DNA of 64,000 nucleotides from Alentia gelatinosa (taxonomy: Eukaryota; Annelida; Polychaeta; Phyllodocida; Polynoidae), in assembly GCA_950022655.1 (NCBI GenBank), contig OX465580.1:123301016-123365015 (forward strand), written 5' to 3'. The notes below the pieces were generated by a model that was not told the DNA's origin, did no database searches, and was given only the letters and a program-made list of their open reading frames with translations. Shown in pieces: positions 56,617 to 64,000 of the stretch (position 1 is its first letter; each line of letters starts with the position of its first letter). Position numbers and translations under genes: made by a program.

Positions 56617-56688
56617 GGCTTGTTGGTCTAGGGGTATGATTCTCGCTTAGGGTGCGAGAGGTCCCGGGTTCAAATCCCGGACAAGCCC
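56617..56688 (+). tRNA. trnP-AGG: tRNA-Pro (AGG), consensus
   Basis: Consensus; followed by the 'gacgaccac' marker shared with the unit 9725 bp upstream. Confidence 0.96.
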
Positions 56689-56776
56689 AGTTAGTTTTAT
56701 GCTCATGTTTATGGAATGGAAAGTATTGACGACCACAACCAATATTTACTGGTCCCTCTAACACCAGCTGACATAT

Positions 56777-56848
56777 GGCTTGTTGGTCTAGGGGTATGAT
56801 TCTCGCTTTGGGTGCGAGAGGTCCCGGGTTCAAATCCCGGACAAGCCC
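56777..56848 (+). tRNA. trnP-UGG: tRNA-Pro (TGG), consensus, 'attgcc' flank subfamily
   Basis: Consensus tRNA with the T4 'attgccttttgac' flank. Confidence 0.96.
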
Positions 56849-57125
56849 ATTGCCTTTTGACTTATCCATATCCTGCTCACTACTTGATTAACAAGTGTAA
56901 GAGAAAAGCATAATATACAGGAGAATCCAAAGCGTTTCTTAAACTCTGAAAAAAGTGTGTGAAAATCAATAAAGCCTATTTGAAGAAGGATCGGTTATGG
57001 CAATAAAGAGGTTCTTCAGGTCATGTGACAAGTGAAACTTTCCTGAATGTCTTAAGGCATTCTCGCCGTTAAGAGACATACTGCCTTGGAGTATCCTTGC
57101 CTGTATAGCTACTGCTACCAAGTAA

Positions 57126-57167
57126 TTGGGGAAGGAGAGGTCCTGGGTTCCAATGCTTGACAAGCCC
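57126..57167 (+). pseudogene. Truncated tRNA-Pro relic, 'gggaagg' subfamily
   Basis: Same sequence as the relic at 29454. Confidence 0.87.
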
Positions 57168-57256
57168 AGTTAGTTTTATACTTCAGTATATCCAATCGAA
57201 GATCATGATGGTCACAACCAAAATTTTGCTGGTGTCTCTATCACCAACTGACATAT

Positions 57257-57328
57257 GGCTTGTTGGTCTAGGGGTATGATTCTCGCTTTGGGTGCGAGAG
57301 GTCCCGGGTTCAAATCCCGGACAAGCCC
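57257..57328 (+). tRNA. trnP-UGG: tRNA-Pro (TGG), consensus, opens unit
   Basis: Consensus; T5 follows. Confidence 0.96.
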
Positions 57329-58036
57329 ATTAGCTTTTTACTTGTCCATATCCAGCTAGCTACTTAATCCATACATGGCCAAAAGGCCTGCAGGCATTAT
57401 ATACCTGGGGGAGGGGAATGCTTACAGGCATTCACAATGAATTCAAGCGTTTCTCAATATACACAGGAAGATTCAAAGTCTTTATATAATCTATGAAAAA
57501 TTATGTGTGAAAATCAATGTGGTACATTTGAAGAAATCACTTACGGCAATGAATAGACTCTTTAGGTCATATGAAAAGTATAACCTTTCTTGAATGTCTT
57601 AAGGCATTATCGCAATCCAGTGAGATACTGCTCTGAGGAATCCTGCCCCTGTAGCTACTCACACCAGCAATTTGCTCGCCTAGAAAGGATGAATGTCCTC
57701 ATCCTGATCATGTGCTGAAATTCTCAGCGGTGATTGAGTTGTGATGTAATATTCATGACTCTTCAACTAGTGGAAATAAGTTTGATACTGGGACTTATGG
57801 CAACCATATAGTAAACTAGACTCTGTATGTTCAAGCAAAGAAAGATTTACTTCAGAAGAAACTTGAAAAATGCTATGTCTTGATATGAATGCCTTCGTGC
57901 AGACTGCAGTTTTATATGATTGCTCGACAAAAACAGGGTTCTAAAGCTGTCAAATATGTTGGCTTGCAAAATAACACCATATCTCAAGAAAACTAGAAGC
58001 AGGCGATAGAGTTTCAAGGGGAGCTGTTCTTTGTGA

Positions 58037-58108
58037 GGCTTGTTGGTCTAGGGGTATGATTCTCGCTTCGGGTGCGAGAGGTCCCGGGTTCAATTCCCGG
58101 ACAAGCCC
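58037..58108 (+). tRNA. trnP-CGG: tRNA-Pro (CGG), consensus
   Basis: Consensus; T4 follows. Confidence 0.96.
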
Positions 58109-58717
58109 AGTATTTTATCCCATACAGACTAGCCATGAAACTCAGAATCTTCTCAGGATACATTTCAACTGAAAACCTATTTCAATATTCTCTGCAATAT
58201 ATATGCTGAGCTCATATATGCCTGTTTTGCATTGGAATCCATCGTTCTAGAAGAGCTGCAAATATCACAGCTCACACTTTCTAATATGAGAGAAGATCTG
58301 TAGATGTATATAGCTCGATAGCAGCAACTACATATTGTCCAATACTCTATTGTTTTGTCTCACAGTGTAAGAGGAAAGCATATCATGGATGGAGGTAAAG
58401 GTGATAGAAAGTTATTTCCTGTGATATCATGATGGAGTGCTTTAGTGTTGCATCAGATGATAGTCAAATCTCTAATTAATATGTCAAACTTCCCGAGATG
58501 ATATACAAACCAATCTGCTGAATTCAGATAACCGAGGCAATATGTTCTTCCATGTCTCTATTTTCCACAAATGGGTACATTTGATTCTCTATGCTTCATG
58601 TCCTATATCAGAGAAATATCTACATACATACATACACCCAGTCTGTATTCTTGATACCATAATTGCAGTCATAGCAATATTTGGTGAAATTTCTTAGCCA
58701 TCGCAGTAGCCAGCACA

Positions 58718-58789
58718 GGCTTGTTGGTCTAGGGGTATGATTCTCGCTTAGGGTGCGAGAGGTCCCGGGTTCAAATCCCGGACAAGCCC
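58718..58789 (+). tRNA. trnP-AGG: tRNA-Pro (AGG), consensus
   Basis: Consensus; the last AGG gene whose upstream spacer has the 'gatagaaag' marker. Confidence 0.96.
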
Positions 58790-58877
58790 AGTTAGTTTTA
58801 TGCTCATGTTTATGGAATGGAAAGTATTGACGGCCACAACCAATATTTACTGGTCCCTCTAACACCAGCTGACATAT

Positions 58878-58949
58878 GGCTTGTTGGTCTAGGGGTATGA
58901 TTCTCGCTTTGGGTGCGAGAGGTCCCGGGTTCAAATCCCGGACAAGCCC
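58878..58949 (+). tRNA. trnP-UGG: tRNA-Pro (TGG), consensus, second of unit
   Basis: Consensus; T5 follows. Confidence 0.96.
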
Positions 58950-59226
58950 ATTAGCTTTTTACTTGTCCATATCCTGCTCACTACTTGATTAACAAGTGTA
59001 AGAGAAAAGCATAATATACAGGGGAATCCAAAGCGTTTGTTAAACTCTGAAAAAAGTGTGTGAAAATCAATAAAGCCTATTTGAAGAAGGATCGGTTATG
59101 GCAATAAAGAGGTTCTTCAGGTCATGTGACAAGTGAAACTTTCCTGAATGTCTTAAGGCATTCTCGCCGTTAAGAGACATACTGCCTTGGAGTATCCTTG
59201 CCTGTATAGCTACTGCTACCAAGTAA

Positions 59227-59268
59227 TTGGGGCAGGAGAGGTCCTGGGTTCCAATGCTGGACAAGCCC
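59227..59268 (+). pseudogene. Truncated tRNA-Pro relic
   Basis: Same sequence as the relic at 1986. Confidence 0.87.
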
Positions 59269-59357
59269 AGTTAGTTTTATACTTCAGTATATCCAATCGA
59301 AGATCATGATGGTCACAACCAAAATTTTGCTGGTGTCTCTATCACCAACTGACATAT

Positions 59358-59429
59358 GGCTTGTTGGTCTAGGGGTATGATTCTCGCTTTGGGTGCGAGA
59401 GGTCCCGGGTTCAAATCCCGGACAAGCCC
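59358..59429 (+). tRNA. trnP-UGG: tRNA-Pro (TGG), consensus, opens unit
   Basis: Consensus; T5 follows. Confidence 0.96.
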
Positions 59430-60137
59430 ATTAGCTTTTTACTTGTCCATATCCAGCTAGCTACTTAATCCATACATGGCCAAAAGGCCTGCAGGCATTA
59501 TATACCTGGGGGAGGGGAATGCTTACAGGCATTCACAATGAATTCAAGCGTTTCTCAATATACACAGGAAGATTCAAAGTCTTTATATAATCTATGAAAA
59601 ATTATGTGTGAAAATCAATGTGGTACATTTGAAGAAATCACTTACGGCAATGAATAGACTCTTTAGGTCATGTGAAAAGTATAACCTTTCTTGAATGTCT
59701 TAAGGCATTATCGCAATCCAGAGAGATACTGCTCTGAGGAATCCTGCCCCTGTAGCTACTCACACCAGCAATTTGCTCGCCTAGAAAGGATGAATGTCCT
59801 CATCCTGATCATGTGCTGAAATTCTCAGCGGTGATTGAGTTGTGATGTAATATTCATGACTCTTCAACTAGTGGAAATAAGTTTGATACTGGGACTTATG
59901 GCAACCATATAGTAAACTAGACTCTGTATGTTCAAGCAAAGAAAGATTTACTTCAGAAGAAACTTGAAAAATGCTATGTCTTGATATGAATGCCTTCGTG
60001 CAGACTGCAGTTTTATATGATTGCTCAACAAAAACAGGGTTCTAAAGCTGTCAAATATGTTGGCTTGCAAAATAACACCATATCTCAAGAAAACTAGAAG
60101 CAGGCGATAGAGTTTCAAGGGGAGCTGTTCTTTGTGA

Positions 60138-60209
60138 GGCTTGTTGGTCTAGGGGTATGATTCTCGCTTCGGGTGCGAGAGGTCCCGGGTTCAATTCCCG
60201 GACAAGCCC
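60138..60209 (+). tRNA. trnP-CGG: tRNA-Pro (CGG), consensus
   Basis: Consensus; T4 follows. Confidence 0.96.
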
Positions 60210-60818
60210 AGTATTTTATCCCATACAGACTAGCCATGAAACTCAGAATCTTCTCAGGATACATTTCAACTGAAAACCTATTTCAATATTCTCTGCAATA
60301 TATATGCTGAGCTCATATATGCCTGTTTTGCATTGGAATCCATCGTTCTAGAAGAGCTGCAAATATCACAGCTCACACTTTCTAATATGAGAGAAGATCT
60401 GTAGATGTATATAGCTCGATAGCAGCAACTACATATTGTCCAATACTCTATTGTTTTGTCTCACAGTGTAAGAGGAAAGCATATCATGGATGGAGGTAAA
60501 GGTGATACAAAGTTATTTCCTGTGATATCATGATGGAGTGCTTTAGTGTTGCATCAGATGATAGTCAAATCTCTAATTAATATGTCAAACTTCCCGAGAT
60601 GATATACAAACCAATCTGCTGAATTCAGATAACCGAGGCAATATGTTCTTCCATGTCTCTATTTTCCACAAATGGGTACATTTGATTCTCTATGCTTCAT
60701 GTCCTATATCAGAGAAATATCTACATACATACATACACCCAGTCTGTATTCTTGATACCATAATTGCAGTCATAGCAATATTTGGTGAAATTTCTTAGCC
60801 ATCGCAGTAGCCAGCACA

Positions 60819-60890
60819 GGCTTGTTGGTCTAGGGGTATGATTCTCGCTTAGGGTGCGAGAGGTCCCGGGTTCAAATCCCGGACAAGCCC
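60819..60890 (+). tRNA. trnP-AGG: tRNA-Pro (AGG), consensus
   Basis: Consensus; T4 follows. Confidence 0.96.
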
Positions 60891-60978
60891 AGTTAGTTTT
60901 ATGCTCATGTTTATGGAATGGAAAGTATTGACGGCCACAACCAATATTTACTGGTCCCTCTAACACCAGCTGACATAT

Positions 60979-61050
60979 GGCTTGTTGGTCTAGGGGTATG
61001 ATTCTCGCTTTGGGTGCGAGAGGTCCCCGGTTCAAATCCCGGACAAGCCC
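60979..61050 (+). tRNA. trnP-UGG: tRNA-Pro (TGG), G50C variant, 'attgcc' subfamily
   Basis: C replaces G at gene position 50 (61028), a C-C mismatch at the central T-stem pair. The B box itself is unchanged. Shared with the gene at 63080. Confidence 0.9.
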
Positions 61051-61327
61051 ATTGCCTTTTGACTTATCCATATCCTGCTCACTACTTGATTAACAAGTGT
61101 AAGAGAAAAGCATAATATACAGGAGAATCCAAAGCGTTTCTTAAACTCTGAAAAAAGTGTGTGAAAATCAATAAAGCCTATTTGAAGAAGGATCGGTTAT
61201 GGCAATAAAGAGGTTCTTCAGGTCATGTGACAAGTGAAACTTTCCTGAATGTCTTAAGGCATTCTCGCCGTTAAGAGACATACTGCCTTGGAGTATCCTT
61301 GCCTGTATAGCTACTGCTACCAAGTAA

Positions 61328-61369
61328 TTGGGGCAGGAGAGGTCCTGGGTTCCAATGCTGGACAAGCCC
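61328..61369 (+). pseudogene. Truncated tRNA-Pro relic
   Basis: Same sequence as the relic at 1986, even though its preceding TGG gene and the 'cgtttcttaaac' spacer are of the 'attgcc' subfamily. This is a mosaic unit. Confidence 0.87.
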
Positions 61370-61458
61370 AGTTAGTTTTATACTTCAGTATATCCAATCG
61401 AAGATCATGATGGTCACAACCAAAATTTTGCTGGTGTCTCTATCACCAACTGACATAT

Positions 61459-61530
61459 GGCTTGTTGGTCTAGGGGTATGATTCTCGCTTTGGGTGCGAG
61501 AGGTCCCGGGTTCAAATCCCGGACAAGCCC
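61459..61530 (+). tRNA. trnP-UGG: tRNA-Pro (TGG), consensus, opens unit
   Basis: Consensus; T5 follows. Confidence 0.96.
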
Positions 61531-62238
61531 ATTAGCTTTTTACTTGTCCATATCCAGCTAGCTACTTAATCCATACATGGCCAAAAGGCCTGCAGGCATT
61601 ATATACCTGGGGGAGGGGAATGCTTACAGGCATTCACAATGAATTCAAGCGTTTCTCAATATACACAGGAAGATTCAAAGTCTTTATATAATCTATGAAA
61701 AATTATGTGTGAAAATCAATGTGGTACATTTGAAGAAATCACTTACGGCAATGAATAGACTCTTTAGGTCATGTGAAAAGTATAACCTTTCTTGAATGTC
61801 TTAAGGCATTATCGCAATCCAGAGAGATACTGCTCTGAGGAATCCTGCCCCTGTAGCTACTCACACCAGCAATTTGCTCGCCTAGAAAGGATGAATGTCC
61901 TCATCCTGATCATGTGCTGAAATTCTCAGCGGTGATTGAGTTGTGATGTAATATTCATGACTCTTCAACTAGTGGAAATAAGTTTGATACTGGGACTTAT
62001 GGCAACCATATAGTAAACTAGACTCTGTATGTTCAAGCAAAGAAAGATTTACTTCAGAAGAAACTTGAAAAATGCTATGTCTTGATATGAATGCCTTCGT
62101 GCAGACTGCAGTTTTATATGATTGCTCAACAAAAACAGGGTTCTAAAGCTGTCAAATATGTTGGCTTGCAAAATAACACCATATCTCAAGAAAACTAGAA
62201 GCAGGCGATAGAGTTTCAAGGGGAGCTGTTCTTTGTGA

Positions 62239-62310
62239 GGCTTGTTGGTCTAGGGGTATGATTCTCGCTTCGGGTGCGAGAGGTCCCGGGTTCAATTCCC
62301 GGACAAGCCC
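62239..62310 (+). tRNA. trnP-CGG: tRNA-Pro (CGG), consensus
   Basis: Consensus; T4 follows. Confidence 0.96.
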
Positions 62311-62919
62311 AGTATTTTATCCCATACAGACTAGCCATGAAACTCAGAATCTTCTCAGGATACATTTCAACTGAAAACCTATTTCAATATTCTCTGCAAT
62401 ATATATGCTGAGCTCATATATGCCTGTTTTGCATTGGAATCCATCGTTCTAGAAGAGCTGCAAATATCACAGCTCACACTTTCTAATATGAGAGAAGATC
62501 TGTAGATGTATATAGCTCGATAGCAGCAACTACATATTGTCCAATACTCTATTGTTTTGTCTCACAGTGTAAGAGGAAAGCATATCATGGATGGAGGTAA
62601 AGGTGATACAAAGTTATTTCCTGTGATATCATGATGGAGTGCTTTAGTGTTGCATCAGATGATAGTCAAATCTCTAATTAATATGTCAAACTTCCCGAGA
62701 TGATATACAAACCAATCTGCTGAATTCAGATAACCGAGGCAATATGTTCTTCCATGTCTCTATTTTCCACAAATGGGTACATTTGATTCTCTATGCTTCA
62801 TGTCCTATATCAGAGAAATATCTACATACATACATACACCCAGTCTGTATTCTTGATACCATAATTGCAGTCATAGCAATATTTGGTGAAATTTCTTAGC
62901 CATCACAGTAGCCAGCACA

Positions 62920-62991
62920 GGCTTGTTGGTCTAGGGGTATGATTCTCGCTTAGGGTGCGAGAGGTCCCGGGTTCAAATCCCGGACAAGCCC
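62920..62991 (+). tRNA. trnP-AGG: tRNA-Pro (AGG), consensus
   Basis: Consensus; the 5' flank has 'catcacagtag' for 'catcgcagtag'. Confidence 0.96.
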
Positions 62992-63079
62992 AGTTAGTTT
63001 TATGCTCATGTTTATGGAATGGAAAGTATTGACGGCCACAACCAATATTTACTGGTCCCTCTAACACCAGCTGACATAT

Positions 63080-63151
63080 GGCTTGTTGGTCTAGGGGTAT
63101 GATTCTCGCTTTGGGTGCGAGAGGTCCCCGGTTCAAATCCCGGACAAGCCC
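63080..63151 (+). tRNA. trnP-UGG: tRNA-Pro (TGG), G50C variant, second copy
   Basis: Same C-C mismatch in the T stem as the gene at 60979, 2101 bp away (63129). 'attgcc' flank with T4. Confidence 0.9.
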
Positions 63152-63428
63152 ATTGCCTTTTGACTTATCCATATCCTGCTCACTACTTGATTAACAAGTG
63201 TAAGAGAAAAGCATAATATACAGGAGAATCCAAAGCGTTTCTTAAACTCTGAAAAAAGTGTGTGAAAATCAATAAAGCCTATTTGAAGAAGGATCGGTTA
63301 TGGCAATAAAGAGGTTCTTCAGGTCATGTGACAAGTGAAACTTTCCTGAATGTCTTAAGGCATTCTCGCCGTTAAGAGACATACTGCCTTGGAGTATCCT
63401 TGCCTGTATAGCTACTGCTACCAAGTAA

Positions 63429-63470
63429 TTGGGGAAGGAGAGGTCCTGGGTTCCAATGCTTGACAAGCCC
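63429..63470 (+). pseudogene. Truncated tRNA-Pro relic, 'gggaagg' subfamily
   Basis: Same sequence as the relic at 29454. Confidence 0.87.
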
Positions 63471-63559
63471 AGTTAGTTTTATACTTCAGTATATCCAATC
63501 GAAGATCATGATGGTCACAACCAAAATTTTGCTGGTGTCTCTATCACCAACTGACATAT

Positions 63560-63631
63560 GGCTTGTTGGTCTAGGGGTATGATTCTCGCTTTGGGTGCGA
63601 GAGGTCCCGGTTTCAAATCCCGGACAAGCCC
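63560..63631 (+). tRNA. trnP-UGG: tRNA-Pro (TGG), G52T variant with altered B box
   Basis: T replaces G at gene position 52 (63611). This breaks the last T-stem pair (U-C) and changes the B box from 'ggttc' to 'gtttc'. That G is strongly conserved in B boxes, so this copy may be poorly transcribed. Anticodon TGG and T5 are intact. Confidence 0.88.
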
Positions 63632-64000
63632 ATTAGCTTTTTACTTGTCCATATCCAGCTAGCTACTTAATCCATACATGGCCAAAAGGCCTGCAGGCAT
63701 TATATACCTGGGGGAGGGGAATGCTTACAGGCATTCACAATGAATTCAAGCGTTTCTCAATAAACACAGGAAGATTCAAAGTCTTTATATAATCTATGAA
63801 AAATTATGTGTGAAAATCAATGTGGTACATTTGAAGAAATCACTTACGGCAATGAATAGACTCTTTAGGTCATGTGAAAAGTATAACCTTTCTTGAATGT
63901 CTTAAGGCATTATTGCAATCCAGAGAGATACTGCTCTGAGGAATCCTGCCCCTGTAGCTACTCACACCAGCAATTTGCTCGCCTAGAAAGGATGAATGTC
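63560..64000 (+). repeat. Partial unit at the right edge
   Basis: Starts with a mutated TGG gene and runs into the long first spacer, where the window ends. The array clearly continues beyond. Confidence 0.92.

Larger units (their letters stand above)
55156..63559 (+). repeat. Block of four full units
   Basis: Units begin at 55156, 57257, 59358 and 61459, each 2101 bp. The last two share the G50C substitution in the second TGG gene, so one was probably copied from the other. The first corresponds to the unit at 45431. Confidence 0.92.
1..64000 (+). repeat. Tandem array of proline tRNA genes (about 2.1-kb units)
   Basis: The whole window consists of head-to-tail copies of one repeat family, recognisable by recurring spacer and tRNA sequence with a dominant period of 2101 bp. 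All 119 tRNA genes lie on one strand. In a full unit the genes start at offsets 0 (TGG), 780 (CGG), 1461 (AGG) and 1621 (TGG), with a pseudogene at 1970. No unrelated insertion, transposon or protein gene interrupts it, and neither end of the array is in the window. Copies differ by scattered single bases, a few shared deletions and short microsatellite changes. The arrangement is seen directly; that it is a real chromosomal array and not an assembly effect is inferred from copy-specific variants and distinct junctions. Confidence 0.97.

Noticed and set aside
1..64000. CRISPR-like array because of regular repeats
   Set aside because: The repeats are whole tRNA genes at unequal fixed offsets, and the spacers between them are themselves repeated, not unique.
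1..64000. tRNA-derived SINE family
   Set aside because: Copies are perfect tRNAs in fixed order with shared long spacers. There is no SINE body, poly-A or simple tail, and no target-site duplications at unit edges.

Overview
The window is one uninterrupted tandem array of nuclear-type proline tRNA genes, all on the + strand, with no protein-coding gene that I can support. I count 119 tRNA-Pro-like genes: 54 with anticodon TGG, 32 CGG, 32 AGG, and one CGG-type copy whose anticodon has become CAG. There are also 26 copies of a truncated tRNA-Pro pseudogene. The 72-base tRNA body has the C discriminator expected of eukaryotic tRNA-Pro. It has internal RNA polymerase III promoter boxes, no encoded CCA, no intron, and a run of four or five T shortly after nearly every copy. 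The AGG/CGG/TGG set without GGG is the eukaryotic proline set. I infer an animal nuclear genome, but the sequence does not let me name the clade. The array runs off both ends of the window.

The basic repeat is 2101 bp: TGG tRNA, 708-bp spacer, CGG tRNA, 609-bp spacer, AGG tRNA, 88-bp spacer, second TGG tRNA, 277-bp spacer, 42-bp pseudogene, 89-bp spacer. The repeat is itself nested. It consists of a 1621-bp 'long module' (TGG-CGG-AGG) followed by a 480-bp 'short module' (TGG-pseudogene), and the short module looks like an older, internally deleted copy of the long one. The pseudogene is the surviving 3' part of that copy's AGG gene.

Layout: 16-6326, three full units; 6327-9931 and 9932-13536, two 3605-bp higher-order repeats (a full unit plus a unit with its upstream TGG gene deleted); 13537-15637, one full unit; 15638-19242, a third 3605-bp repeat; 19243-23281, a fourth carrying a 430-bp internal duplication that holds the CAG copy; 23282-40087, eight full units; 40088-45430, three long modules in a row closed by one short module; 45431-53834, four full units; 53835-55155, a 1321-bp unit whose first gene is a TGG/CGG crossover product; 55156-63559, four full units; 63560-64000, the start of another.

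Each long module carries the three isoacceptors that together can read all four CCN proline codons, so it is a self-sufficient proline decoding cassette. Unit order, shared private mutations and recombinant junctions show unequal crossing-over and gene conversion acting on the array, some of it inside the tRNA genes. Open frames on the reverse strand are antisense shadows of the tRNAs and are not reported as genes. Base positions quoted inside a tRNA are gene positions 1-72; the anticodon is at 33-35.
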